From assembly GCA_024645085.1 (NCBI GenBank), contig JAHEGN010000001.1, forward strand, positions 1-64,000: 64,000 nt of DNA, written 5' to 3'. The DNA comes from Rhodobiaceae bacterium. Lineage in GTDB: Bacteria > Pseudomonadota > Alphaproteobacteria > RS24. Position numbers and translations under genes: made by a program. Below, piece by piece: positions 9,117 through 18,706 of the stretch (positions are counted from its first letter, which is position 1; each line of letters opens with the position of its first letter). The notes beneath the pieces are model-generated. The model had not been told where the DNA came from and did no database searches. It worked only from the letters and a program-made list of their open reading frames with translations.

Positions 9117-10583
9117 ATGGTTCAGGCAAATCACACAGACGTACTTATTATTGGCGCTGGCATTTCAGGCATTTCATCGGCTCATTATCTGCAAGAAAAA
9201 TGTCCCGATAAAAGCTTCGAAATTTTAGAAGGGCGCAATGATATTGGCGGCACGTGGGATTTGTTCCGCTATCCGGGCATTCGTTCGGACAGCGACATGT
9301 ATACGCTGGGCTTTGCCTTTCGTCCGTGGAAAGACCCCAAGGCAATCGCTGATGCGCCGTCAATTATGAAATATTTGCGCGGCGCTGTGGCAGATGGCGG
9401 GTTTGGCGACAAAATTAAATTTGGCAAAAAAGTAACCAATGCGACTTGGTCATCAGCTAGTTCGACATGGACGCTGACGATTGCCGATCAAGCCAGTGGT
9501 GAGACCGAAACGCGGAGCTGTAATTTTCTGCATGTCTGCGCCGGATATTATAATTATGATCAGGGCTATCAGCCAAAATTCCCCAATGAAGAGGCCTTTA
9601 AGGGGCAGGTTGTGCATCCGCAGTTTTGGCCAGAAGACCTTGATTATGAAGGTAAAAAAGTCGTTGTCATCGGCTCTGGCGCGACCGCTGTCACACTCGT
9701 GCCAGCGATGGCAGAAAAAGCCGCCAGCGTGACCATGCTGCAGCGTTCGCCGACATATATTGTGTCGCGTCCGGCTGAAGATGGTTTTGCCAATTTCGTC
9801 CGCCGTTATCTGCCGTCAGGCTTGGCCTATGGTCTGACGCGCTGGCGCAATGTGATTATGGGACGTTTGTTCTTCTGGTATTGCCGCAGCTATCCGCAGC
9901 GCGCTAAAAAACTGCTACTGAGCGGTTTGGCCGAGCAAGTGCCAGCTGGTTTCGATATCGATAAACATTTGACCCCAAGCTATAACCCGTGGGATCAGCG
10001 CGTCTGTTTGGCACCGGATGGTGATTTCTTCGCCGCTCTGCGCTCAGGTAAATCTGATATTGTTACCGATCATATTGAGGCTTTTAGCGAAAACGGCATT
10101 ACGCTGAAATCAGGCGAAACCTTGGATGCTGATATTATTGTCTCGGCCACAGGTTTAGACCTGAATTTCTTTGGCAATATGCAGCTCAATGTTGACGGCC
10201 AAGCGATTATTCCCGGCGACATTATGAATTATAAAGGCATGATGTTTTCTGGCCTGCCAAATTTGGCGACGTCATTTGGCTATACCAATGCGTCTTGGAC
10301 CTTGCGCTGCGATTTAACCTCTGCCTACGTCTGCCGCCTGCTGAAATTCATGGACCGCAAGGGCTACACAAAGGCGCTGCCAACCATTGATCCGTCAAAG
10401 GTTGATGTTGAACCCTTGCTCGATTTCACTTCGGGCTATGTGGTGCGCAAGGCTAGCGAATTGCCAAAACAGGGCACAGTAGCACCGTGGAAAATGTATC
10501 AAAATTATATCAAAGACATTTTCAGTGTTAATTTCGGCGAAGTTGGCAAGGATATTGAGTTTTCTAAAGGCGACGCCAGCTAG
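9117..10583 (+). CDS. Flavin-containing monooxygenase, Baeyer-Villiger type
   Basis: 488 aa. An N-terminal FAD Rossmann motif VLIIGAGISGISSAHYL, then GGTWDLFRYPGIRSDSDMYT, the family fingerprint FKGQVVHPQFWP (FxGxxxHxxxWP) and a second, NADPH-binding motif VIGSGATAVTLVPAM. These enzymes insert oxygen into ketones (to esters or lactones) or oxygenate heteroatoms; the TWD and YPG context favours the BVMO-like class. It lies 32 bases after mmsA with AGGAG upstream. Its TAG stop overlaps the stop of the convergent aminotransferase by two bases. Confidence 0.9.
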   Translation: MVQANHTDVLIIGAGISGISSAHYLQEKCPDKSFEILEGRNDIGGTWDLFRYPGIRSDSDMYTLGFAFRPWKDPKAIADAPSIMKYLRGAVADGGFGDKIKFGKKVTNATWSSASSTWTLTIADQASGETETRSCNFLHVCAGYYNYDQGYQPKFPNEEAFKGQVVHPQFWPEDLDYEGKKVVVIGSGATAVTLVPAMAEKAASVTMLQRSPTYIVSRPAEDGFANFVRRYLPSGLAYGLTRWRNVIMGRLFFWYCRSYPQRAKKLLLSGLAEQVPAGFDIDKHLTPSYNPWDQRVCLAPDGDFFAALRSGKSDIVTDHIEAFSENGITLKSGETLDADIIVSATGLDLNFFGNMQLNVDGQAIIPGDIMNYKGMMFSGLPNLATSFGYTNASWTLRCDLTSAYVCRLLKFMDRKGYTKALPTIDPSKVDVEPLLDFTSGYVVRKASELPKQGTVAPWKMYQNYIKDIFSVNFGEVGKDIEFSKGDAS

Positions 10584-11896
10584 TCAATTTCGTGCAGCAC
10601 GTCGCGCAAGCATTGAAACAGCTGAGAAATCTCATCGGGTTCAATAATTAATGGTGGCGAGAGAGCGATAATGTCGCCGGTTGTGCGGATTAAAAAGCCC
10701 TTGTCATAGGCCCGCAAATAGGCGTCAAAAGCCCGCTTAACCGGCGCCTGATCTATCGGCTGTAATTCAACGGCCCCCATTAGGCCAATATTGCGCACAT
10801 CAATCACATGCGGGCAATCGGCGAGGCTGTGTAACCCATCTTCCCATTGCTGCGACAGGCTGGCGGCATGGGCAAACAGCGCCTCATTTTGGTAAATATC
10901 CAATGTCGCCAAAGCGGCCGCGCAGGCCACCGGATGGCCAGAATATGTATAGCCGTGGAAAAACTCAATAATATGCTCGGGGCCATGCATAAAGGCATCA
11001 TGAATTTCCCGCGTCACCATCACCGCGCCCAATGGATAAGTGGCGCTGGTGAGGCCTTTGGCCAGCGCCATGATATCTGGCGTGACCGAGAAATAATCGC
11101 TGGCAAAGCTAGTGCCCAGCCGCCCGAAGCCGGTGATTACCTCGTCGAAAATCAGCAATATGCCATGCGCGTCGCAAATCTCGCGTAAGCGCTGCAGATA
11201 GCCTTCTGGCGGCACTAACACGCCGGTCGACCCAGCCACTGGCTCAACCATTACGGCGGCAATGCGATGGCCGCCATAGATGTCAATCAGCCGCAATAAA
11301 TCATCGGCCATGGCCAGCCCGCCAGCTTTCGGTTGACCGCGCGAAAAACCGTTTAAGGCCAAATCATGCGTGTCGCATAAATGGTCGCTATCGCCGAGCA
11401 GCGGCCCAAAAGCGGCGCGATTATTGGCAATACCGCCAGCGCTAATACCGCCGAAATTGACCCCGTGATAGCCCCGCGCGCGCCCGATTAACACCGTGCG
11501 TTCGTGCTCGCCACGGGCTTGATGATAAGCGCGGGCAATTTTCAGCGCCGTATCGGCACTCTCAGAACCGGAATTGGTGAAAAACGCGTGTTGCAGGGGT
11601 TCCGGCGTCATGGCGACCAGGCGATTGGCCAGCTCAAAGGCCTTGGGGTGCGCCACTTGCAGGGCCGGGGCATAATCTAACTGGTTTAATTGCGCGGCGA
11701 TGGCTTGGGTGATGGTTTCGCGACCATGGCCAGCGTTGACGCACCATAGACCGGCTGTGCCGTCCATGATTTTGCGGCCATCATGCGCCGTGTAATACAT
11801 GCCCTTGGCATGGGTTAACAGCCGCGGATTGGCTTTGAACTGACGGCTTGCCGTAAACGGCATGAAAAACGCATCAAGGTCATTCGGCGCGCTCAT
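10580..11896 (-). CDS. Class III aminotransferase (omega-amino acid:pyruvate type)
   Basis: 438 aa PLP enzyme. Seen: the GGAGxA-like substrate and PLP region TNSGSESADTALKIARAYHQ, IFDEVITGFGRLG, and the PLP lysine in MALAKGLTSATYPLGAV. Such enzymes move the amino group of beta-alanine or omega-amino acids to pyruvate, giving malonate semialdehyde, a possible MmsA substrate. The start MSAPNDLDAFFMPFT (ATG at 11896) is chosen because it aligns with the family and leaves a one-base gap after the upstream hydrolase; an in-frame upstream start would lie inside that gene. Confidence 0.9.
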   Translation of the reverse strand: MSAPNDLDAFFMPFTASRQFKANPRLLTHAKGMYYTAHDGRKIMDGTAGLWCVNAGHGRETITQAIAAQLNQLDYAPALQVAHPKAFELANRLVAMTPEPLQHAFFTNSGSESADTALKIARAYHQARGEHERTVLIGRARGYHGVNFGGISAGGIANNRAAFGPLLGDSDHLCDTHDLALNGFSRGQPKAGGLAMADDLLRLIDIYGGHRIAAVMVEPVAGSTGVLVPPEGYLQRLREICDAHGILLIFDEVITGFGRLGTSFASDYFSVTPDIMALAKGLTSATYPLGAVMVTREIHDAFMHGPEHIIEFFHGYTYSGHPVACAAALATLDIYQNEALFAHAASLSQQWEDGLHSLADCPHVIDVRNIGLMGAVELQPIDQAPVKRAFDAYLRAYDKGFLIRTTGDIIALSPPLIIEPDEISQLFQCLRDVLHEID

Positions 11897-11897
11897 T

Positions 11898-13127
11898 TTA
11901 TAGGCTTGCCGCAAGGGCGCGTGTGCCAGCCAGCATTTGCTTAAAGCTCGGACGCAGCATATTGGCGGTTTGCTCAGGGCTGGCAAAATTGGCAATCACT
12001 AAATTCTTGGCTTTATTGATGTAAATCACTTGCCCATGCACGCCCATCGCCATGCGCTCGCCTTGGCTTTGGTCAAATTGCCACCAGAAACTGCGATATC
12101 CGGCAAAGCCGGGAATATAGCGCGGGTTTTCGGGGTCGGATTGGACAGCCGCTTGACCGGCCGCTAAATCCTTGTCGGTGAGTTTATAGGTATCTTGCAT
12201 CCAAGCGCTCGGGGCGATTTGCCGGTCGCCCAATTTGCCATCGCCCAAGGCCATTAAGCCAAATCGCGCAGCGTCGCGCAGGGTCGAGTTAAAGCCGCCA
12301 GTCGCAATGGGCGAAAAGGCAACATCAGTGCTGAAACTCGCATCATGGTCGGTGCCCAATGGGCCCCAGATTTTCGCCTGCACATAGTCGCGAATGCTTT
12401 GCTTGGTGACGCGTTCAATCAATAGGCCAATGACGTCAACATTGGGTGATTGATATTCAAATTTGCCGCCCGTGACCCCGCCTTCTGCCTGTTCGAATTG
12501 CGGCAACATGGCGTGGATGCCGCGCGGCGCGTCGGATTGCATGGGGTCGATAGCCATTAATTCGAAATCAGCAAAGAACCCAAGCCGGCGGAAATACTCA
12601 AAATGCACGCTACCCGGCGTCATTTCCTCATATTCTTCCGTATAATTGAGCGCCGTCACCATGTTTAAGACGTCGCGAATACTCACCTCAGCAAACACGC
12701 TATCGGCCAATTCCTCGACATAATCAGCCGGTGTTTTGGCCTCATCAATGCCAAATTCATCGACCGCAATACCATAGGCGGTAGAGATTAAGGACTTAGT
12801 CATCGAGGCCCACAAATGGTGGTCATGGTGGCGGAAATTATCGAAATATTTTTCAAAGATAATTTCATTATCCTTGATCACAATATAGCCATCCATGCTG
12901 TCAGCTTGCATGGCGTCACCGAGGCGAACTTGCTGGCCTTGAAAATCATAGGTGAAATTTTCGACATCAAATTGCCGCCCTTTTTCCAGCTGGTAACTGG
13001 TCTCGCCACGCGGCACCATCATGCTCGGTAAAATGGAGAAATTGCGCAAGGACCAGCGGATATTTTGCGGCGCCCGCCATCCCGTAAGAGACGATGATTT
13101 TGGGGTCAGGCGAGAGGTGTCGGACAT
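11898..13127 (-). CDS. Serine hydrolase, beta-lactamase/EstB-like fold
   Basis: 409 aa. The catalytic SxxK motif is Ser108-Met-Thr-Lys111, in HLWASMTKSLISTAYG, followed by the YxN-like region and the usual C-terminal beta sheet. This PF00144 family holds class C beta-lactamases, esterases and 6-aminohexanoate dimer hydrolases; no signal peptide is evident, so a cytoplasmic esterase or amide hydrolase is more likely than an antibiotic resistance enzyme. It is the third gene of the minus-strand operon that ends beside a BVMO, where an ester-cleaving enzyme would be a natural partner. The substrate is inferred only. Confidence 0.85.
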   Translation of the reverse strand: MSDTSRLTPKSSSLTGWRAPQNIRWSLRNFSILPSMMVPRGETSYQLEKGRQFDVENFTYDFQGQQVRLGDAMQADSMDGYIVIKDNEIIFEKYFDNFRHHDHHLWASMTKSLISTAYGIAVDEFGIDEAKTPADYVEELADSVFAEVSIRDVLNMVTALNYTEEYEEMTPGSVHFEYFRRLGFFADFELMAIDPMQSDAPRGIHAMLPQFEQAEGGVTGGKFEYQSPNVDVIGLLIERVTKQSIRDYVQAKIWGPLGTDHDASFSTDVAFSPIATGGFNSTLRDAARFGLMALGDGKLGDRQIAPSAWMQDTYKLTDKDLAAGQAAVQSDPENPRYIPGFAGYRSFWWQFDQSQGERMAMGVHGQVIYINKAKNLVIANFASPEQTANMLRPSFKQMLAGTRALAASL

Positions 13128-13138
13128 GGTCGTTTTCC

Positions 13139-13918
13139 TTAGCTAGATTTTTGTTTTTGACCGCGCTGGCGAATGGCCTCACGGCGCGCTTCAATGGCTT
13201 GACCATTGACCTGCTGATTGGCGGCGCGGCCGCGCTGTGCTTCCAATTTCAAGCCATCGCCAAAACTGGCGGCATAGCCATCATCAATCAGGGCCTTATA
13301 GGCGTCCAAGGTTTCGGGCACGCATGACAGCATATCATCTGCAAGCTTGAAAGCGGTCTCAAGCAATTGATCTTGTGGCACAATATGGTTAATCAAGCCC
13401 CATGCCAAAGCCTGCTCAGCAGAGATGAAATTGCCAGTTAGCGATACTTCTTTGGCCCGTGAGGGGCCGAGCAAGCGGGATAATTTTTGGCTCAAGCCCC
13501 AGCCAGGTAAAATGCCAACCCGCGCATGCGTGTCAGCAAAACGGGCATTGGGAGAGCCAATGAGCACATCGCAAGCCAAAGCCAATTCAAAACCGCCGGT
13601 GATTGCGACACCATTAATAGCGCCAATGATTGGGCCTGAAAAACGCTCCAATGATTTAACCGGATCGAAACTTTCAATGGTCACTGCCGGACCCCCGTCT
13701 TCGCTGCCCAATTCTTTCAAATCTAGGCCTGCGGTAAACGCTCGTTCTCCAGCGCCGGTCAAAATAATTACCCGCACATTGTTATCGGCTTCCATGGCGT
13801 CAATGGTCTCGGATAATTGCTGCCGCAAATCGCGCGATAGCGCATTCATCGCTTCCGGACGATTAAGGGTCAATAGGGCGATGCCCTCACGGTGCTCAAC
13901 GCTGATTAAATTACTCAT
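13139..13918 (-). CDS. Enoyl-CoA hydratase/isomerase (crotonase) family
   Basis: 259 aa. Crotonase features are AFTAGLDLKELG (oxyanion hole region, about residue 60) and GVAITGGFELALACDVLIGS (about 100). It probably hydrates a 2-enoyl-CoA. ATG 13918 (MSNLISVEHREG) is preferred: AGGAATACA lies directly upstream, whereas a start five codons earlier lies inside the upstream ligase stop region. It sits between a PrpE-like ligase and a serine hydrolase in one operon, which suggests a short- or branched-chain acyl-CoA pathway. Confidence 0.88.
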   Translation of the reverse strand: MSNLISVEHREGIALLTLNRPEAMNALSRDLRQQLSETIDAMEADNNVRVIILTGAGERAFTAGLDLKELGSEDGGPAVTIESFDPVKSLERFSGPIIGAINGVAITGGFELALACDVLIGSPNARFADTHARVGILPGWGLSQKLSRLLGPSRAKEVSLTGNFISAEQALAWGLINHIVPQDQLLETAFKLADDMLSCVPETLDAYKALIDDGYAASFGDGLKLEAQRGRAANQQVNGQAIEARREAIRQRGQKQKSS

Positions 13919-13925
13919 TGTATTC

Positions 13926-15848
13926 CTATTCATTTTCTATGGGTTGCGGATAGCCAATGGCACTTAGTGCCTGACTAATCTCGTCGAGAATCGCTGGGTC
14001 GTCAATCGTCGCTGGCATGGTCCATGTCTCGCCATTGGCAATTTTGCGAATGGTGGCGCGCAAAATTTTGCCCGAACGCGTCTTAGGCAAACGGGCGACG
14101 CGCAAAGCCAGTTTGAAAGCCGCCACCGGCCCAATTTGGTCGCGCACCAGCTGAATGGCCTCGGCTAGAATTTCTGCATCGGGGCGATTGACCCCATCAT
14201 TGAGCACCAAAAGCCCGAGTGGCACCTCGCCCTTGAGGGCGTCGCGGACACCTAAAACCGCACATTCGGCGATATCCTTATGACCGGCGAGCACTTCTTC
14301 CATGCTGCCCGTCGACAGCCGGTGACCGGCAACATTAATAATGTCATCGGTGCGCGACATCACATAAAGATAGCCATCCTCATCCAGAAAACCAGCGTCA
14401 CCGGTTTTGTAATAGCCGGGATAGTCAACCATATAGGCGGTTTGGAAACCTTCATTATTTTGCCATAAATCAGGCAGGCAACCGGGTGGCAAGGGCAGTT
14501 TAATAACAATTGCGCCGGTTTCATTGGGGCCGACGGGCTGATTATTTTCGTCCAAAACGGCAATCTCATAGCCCGGCATGGCGCGCGCTGGTGAGCCTTT
14601 TTTAATCGGCAGGGTTTCAATACCAACTGGATTGGCGCAAATCGGCCAGCCGGTTTCGGTTTGCCACCAATTATCAATCACCGGAATTTTCAAATGCGCC
14701 TCAGCCCAATTAATCGTGTCAGGGTCAACCCGTTCGCCAGCCAAATAAAGCGTGCGCAGCGATGACAGGTCGTAATTTTTAATCAGCTTACCGTCAGGAT
14801 CTTGTTTTTTGATTGCCCGAAACGCTGTTGGGGCTGTGAATAGAGCGCGCACCCCATGCGCTGACATGACCCGCCAAAAAGCCCCAGCATCGGGCGTGCC
14901 TACTGGTTTGCCCTCGTAAATCACGCTGGTCGCACCAATGGCCAGCGGGCCGTAAAGAATAAAGCTATGGCCAACCACCCAGCCAAAGTCTGAGGCTGAC
15001 CAAAACACCTCGCCGGGGGCGATGTTATAGATATTTTTCATTGACCAGCACAGCGCCACCAAATGGCCACCATTGTCGCGCACCACACCTTTGGGAATGC
15101 CAGTGGTGCCCGAGGTGTAGAGAATATACAGCGGGTCGGTGGCCTTTACGGCGACGCAAGCGGGCCGCAAATTGGCCGCCCGCGCGGCTTGTTCTTGGCT
15201 CTGCCATTCGACATCGCGCGGGGCGGAAAGCTCGGCCTGCTGGTGTGGGCGCTGCCACATCACGACATGGTCTGGCTTGTGCTCGGCCAGCTCAATGGCG
15301 GCGTCAATCAATGGCTTATAGGCAATCACCCGACCCGGTTCGAGACCGCAAGAGGCGGCCATAATCATTTTTGGTTGTGCATCATCTATTCGCGTTGCTA
15401 GTTCAGCTGCTGCAAAACCGCCAAAAACAATCGAGTGAACCGCTCCCAAGCGGGCGCAAGCGAGCGCCGCAATCGCTGTTTCGGCAATCATCGGCATATA
15501 GATAATCACCCGATCACCCTTGCCAATATTGTGATTTTGCAACATGCCAGCGACGCATTCGACGCGCTCTTGCAGCGCTGCATAAGTTATTTTCTCAATC
15601 TTGCCAGTCATCGGGCTGTCATAAATCAGCGCCTCGCGTTCACCATGTCCGGCCGCGACATGGCGGTCGACGCAATTATAGCAGCTGTTCATTTCGCCAT
15701 CGACATACCAGCGGTCGCCGGTTTCATTGGCTTGGAAAATTGTTTCCGGTGGTTTTGACCAGTCTATCAGCGCCGCCTGCGCTGCCCAAAAGGCCTCCGG
15801 TGCGTCGCGCCAGCTTTGATAAATATCAGCATATTTTTGTTGTTTCAT
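13926..15848 (-). CDS. Acyl-CoA synthetase, propionyl-CoA synthetase (PrpE)-like
   Basis: 640 aa, the length of Acs/PrpE ligases. An N-terminal ACAS_N domain (YQSWRDAPEAFWAAQAALIDW), P-loop YTSGTTGIPKGVVRDNGGH (about residue 245), DxxxxTGxxH-like core, and the C-terminal acetylatable lysine context LPKTRSGKILRATIRKIANGE. The RDNGGH and GKILR forms fit PrpE better than Acs. It activates propionate or a similar short acid to its CoA ester. It is the first gene of the minus-strand four-gene operon; its promoter lies in the 122-base divergent gap before the DUF3604 gene. Confidence 0.85.
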   Translation of the reverse strand: MKQQKYADIYQSWRDAPEAFWAAQAALIDWSKPPETIFQANETGDRWYVDGEMNSCYNCVDRHVAAGHGEREALIYDSPMTGKIEKITYAALQERVECVAGMLQNHNIGKGDRVIIYMPMIAETAIAALACARLGAVHSIVFGGFAAAELATRIDDAQPKMIMAASCGLEPGRVIAYKPLIDAAIELAEHKPDHVVMWQRPHQQAELSAPRDVEWQSQEQAARAANLRPACVAVKATDPLYILYTSGTTGIPKGVVRDNGGHLVALCWSMKNIYNIAPGEVFWSASDFGWVVGHSFILYGPLAIGATSVIYEGKPVGTPDAGAFWRVMSAHGVRALFTAPTAFRAIKKQDPDGKLIKNYDLSSLRTLYLAGERVDPDTINWAEAHLKIPVIDNWWQTETGWPICANPVGIETLPIKKGSPARAMPGYEIAVLDENNQPVGPNETGAIVIKLPLPPGCLPDLWQNNEGFQTAYMVDYPGYYKTGDAGFLDEDGYLYVMSRTDDIINVAGHRLSTGSMEEVLAGHKDIAECAVLGVRDALKGEVPLGLLVLNDGVNRPDAEILAEAIQLVRDQIGPVAAFKLALRVARLPKTRSGKILRATIRKIANGETWTMPATIDDPAILDEISQALSAIGYPQPIENE

Positions 15849-15970
15849 TGTGAACTCCCTTGACCCTGATTATAGGAAAGAAAGAAACCGACGCAATGCA
15901 CCTATTTGTGAGCTTTGGCCTTGTTCTTTTCGGGCTCATCTGGCAATAATTGGACTTCTGGGAGGAAATC

Positions 15971-17863
15971 ATGAATAAAATCAAAACTGGCCTTTTGGTT
16001 GCGCTGCTTTTGCCATCATTGGCGCAGGCCGCCCCGCAAAATCGTGAAGCGCTATTTGGCGAAACCCACGTACACACAAAACTGTCTTTCGATGCGTTTA
16101 TTTTTGGCAATCGCAATGGCCCGGACGAAGCATATCGCTATGCCAAGGGCGAGGCGATTAATCATCCGGCCGGTTTTGAGATGAAGCTTCCGGCGCCGCT
16201 TGACTTCCAAGCCACCACCGACCACGCCATGTATCTTGGCATGGTGCCAGCGATGTTTGACGCCGATAGTTCAGTTGGTTCGCACCGTGTGGCAAAGGCG
16301 CTGCGCGAGGCCAAAACAGCCAGTGAGCGCCGCCAAGCCTTTGGGCAAATGCTGCCTTATATTGGCCAGCAAGTTGAAGATGATTTGCTGGACATGAATA
16401 TTGTTCGCTCGGCTTGGGCCGAGACAATTGCCGCCGCAGAACGCCATAATGAGCCGGGCAAGTTCACCGCTTTTACCGCTTATGAATATACATCGAGCCA
16501 GGACACGTTTGAGAATTTGCACAGAAATGTGATTTTTGAAGGCGGTGCGCCAGATGAGCCGTTTTCGCGTTTGATCTCGAAAAACCCTGAAAACCTGTGG
16601 CGCTGGATGGATAGTCTGCGAGATAAGGGCATGGATAGTATTGCCATTCCGCATAATTCCAATGGCTCAGACGGCTATATGTTCTGGGACAAAACCTATG
16701 ATGGCAAAGAAATTGACGCCCGCTATAGCGCCATGCGCATGCGCAATGAGCCGCTGGTAGAGATTTCTCAGGTCAAAGGCACGTCAGAAACCCATCCGCT
16801 TTTGTCGCCGAATGATGAATTTGCTAATTTCGAAATCATGCCCTACCAAATCGCCACTTGGTATGAGAGCAAATTAGAAGGTTCATATGTCCGCGAAGCC
16901 TATCGCAAGGGTTTGGAACTGCAAAAAGCCGGGGCTGGCAATCCTTTCAAATTCGGCCTGATTTCAGCTTCTGACACGCATGTCGGGGCCGGCGCCTTTA
17001 CCGAGAGCAATTATTGGTCAAAAATCGGCATGGTCGATTTCAACGGTAGATTGCGCGGTTCTGTAGAGCTTAGCTGGGTTCAGCGCTTGGGCGCGCAGGT
17101 TTTCCGCCTCAGCAATATGTGGACGCAATTTAATATGCCGGAAGGCGCTAGCACAGGTTTGGCGCCGAAAAATCCAGCGCCGGGCTTTTTGCACATGCAA
17201 TGGTCAAGCTGGGGGGCATCAGGTTTAGCTGGTGTATGGGCAGAGGAAAATACGCGTAAATCTATTTTCGCCGCCATGCGTCGCAAAGAAACATTTGGCA
17301 CAAGCGGGCCGCGTATGCGGGTTCGTTTCTTCGCCGGTTATGACATGGGCCCGCAATTGCTTGAGGATGCGCAATTGGTGAAAAAAGCCTATGCTAAAGG
17401 CGTACCTATGGGGTCAGATTTGCTCATCCGCAAAAATGCGCAACCTGATTTCTTGGTCTGGGCGACACGCGATCCGCTGAGCGCGCCTTTGCAACGTATG
17501 CAAATCATTAAAGGCTGGGTTGATAGCCAAGGGGTTTCGCATGAAGCGGTTTATGACATTGCCTGTGCCGGTGGTGCACAAGTTGACGCGACGACCAATC
17601 GTTGCCCGGACAATAATGCACAGGTTGACCTGAGTGATTGTTCTTATAATGCAGATAGCGGCGCCGATGAGTTGAAAGCGCATTGGCGCGATCCGCAATT
17701 CAAGGCTGAGGAAAACGCCTTTTACTATGTGCGGGCGATTGAAAACCCGACGTGTCGCTGGTCGACATGGGACGCTTTGCGGGCTGGCTCGCGGCTGAAC
17801 CCGTCATTGGCGGCGACCATTCAAGAACGTGTTTGGTCATCACCAATTTGGCTGGAGCACTAG
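15971..17863 (+). CDS. DUF3604 protein with PHP-like metal-binding motifs, exported
   Basis: 630 aa. A signal peptide (MNKIKTGLLVALLLPSLAQAA) is visible when translation starts at ATG 15971, which follows GGGAGGAAATC. The mature part has PHP-like metal ligands: ETHVHTKLSFDA (about residue 31), ATTDHAMYLG, AIPHNSNGSDG and ASDTHVGAG. DUF3604 proteins are widespread in marine bacteria and lack a settled function; a periplasmic metallohydrolase (phosphoesterase-like) is plausible. Two downstream genes (PPIase, HupE-like) run in the same direction with minimal spacing. Confidence 0.88.
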   Translation: MNKIKTGLLVALLLPSLAQAAPQNREALFGETHVHTKLSFDAFIFGNRNGPDEAYRYAKGEAINHPAGFEMKLPAPLDFQATTDHAMYLGMVPAMFDADSSVGSHRVAKALREAKTASERRQAFGQMLPYIGQQVEDDLLDMNIVRSAWAETIAAAERHNEPGKFTAFTAYEYTSSQDTFENLHRNVIFEGGAPDEPFSRLISKNPENLWRWMDSLRDKGMDSIAIPHNSNGSDGYMFWDKTYDGKEIDARYSAMRMRNEPLVEISQVKGTSETHPLLSPNDEFANFEIMPYQIATWYESKLEGSYVREAYRKGLELQKAGAGNPFKFGLISASDTHVGAGAFTESNYWSKIGMVDFNGRLRGSVELSWVQRLGAQVFRLSNMWTQFNMPEGASTGLAPKNPAPGFLHMQWSSWGASGLAGVWAEENTRKSIFAAMRRKETFGTSGPRMRVRFFAGYDMGPQLLEDAQLVKKAYAKGVPMGSDLLIRKNAQPDFLVWATRDPLSAPLQRMQIIKGWVDSQGVSHEAVYDIACAGGAQVDATTNRCPDNNAQVDLSDCSYNADSGADELKAHWRDPQFKAEENAFYYVRAIENPTCRWSTWDALRAGSRLNPSLAATIQERVWSSPIWLEH

Positions 17864-17872
17864 ACTGGCATC

Positions 17873-18706
17873 ATGCAGGCTGTCATTTCTTTCATGCGGA
17901 CGCTATTGCGCGACCGCCTCATATGGTTTGTGCTGATTGGTGGTGCTTTATTCGCCGCCGAATGGGCTTGGCAACAGCGCCAGAATAAGGTGATTTTGAT
18001 TGACCTGCCTTTGGTCGAAAAATTGGCGGTGCAATGGCAGGCGCAGACCAAATCGCCACCAAATGCAAGCCAACTCGACGCTTTGATTGAAGGCTATGTG
18101 CGCGAAGAAATTCTGGTGCGTGAGGCGGCGCGGCTTGGTCTCGACCAGCAAGATGTGATTATTCGCCGTCGTTTAGCGCAAAAGGTTGAGTTTTTCCTCG
18201 GTGATGTCGAACCGCCCCAATCCCCCAATGAAGCGGGTCTGAAGGAATATTTTGACGAAAATATTGAGCGTTATAGCCAGCCTGAAAAGGTCAGCTTCCA
18301 GCACATATTTGCCAATAAACAAGTTGAGGCCGCGGCACTATTGACGCAATTGGGCGAGGGTGAGGCCAATTGGCGCCTGCTGGGCCAACCATTTATGCTC
18401 AATCGCGAATATGCCGGCCAGTCGCAAACCGATTTGCTGCAATTGATGGGCCGCCGTTTCACCGATGCGGTATTTGCGCAGGCACAGCTTGGCGCATGGT
18501 TCGGGCCGGTGCGCTCGGCTTATGGCTGGCATGTGGTGAAACTGACGGCGCGCAGCCAGAAGCAGGTGCCGGAATTCGCCAGCATGATTGAAAAAGTGGC
18601 CAATGATTGGCACGTTGAGCAGGCCCGCAATGCGCAGCAAGCGGCTTGGGAAAAATTGCGCCAAGACTATCAAGTTGAAATGGTGCCGCTTGAGGGCGAG
18701 CGATGA
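17873..18706 (+). CDS. Parvulin-type peptidyl-prolyl isomerase, membrane anchored
   Basis: 277 aa. One N-terminal membrane segment (LIWFVLIGGALFAAEWAW), a SurA_N-like helical part (about residues 40-110) and a degenerate parvulin/rotamase domain (about 125-245; VSFQHIFANK, and AWFGPVRSAYGWHVVKL, the typical C-terminal PPIase strand). Likely faces the periplasm and helps fold exported proteins. It begins ten bases after the DUF3604 stop, and its end overlaps the HupE-like start by four bases. A dedicated chaperone role for the DUF3604 protein is inference from the tight coupling. Confidence 0.85.
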   Translation: MQAVISFMRTLLRDRLIWFVLIGGALFAAEWAWQQRQNKVILIDLPLVEKLAVQWQAQTKSPPNASQLDALIEGYVREEILVREAARLGLDQQDVIIRRRLAQKVEFFLGDVEPPQSPNEAGLKEYFDENIERYSQPEKVSFQHIFANKQVEAAALLTQLGEGEANWRLLGQPFMLNREYAGQSQTDLLQLMGRRFTDAVFAQAQLGAWFGPVRSAYGWHVVKLTARSQKQVPEFASMIEKVANDWHVEQARNAQQAAWEKLRQDYQVEMVPLEGER

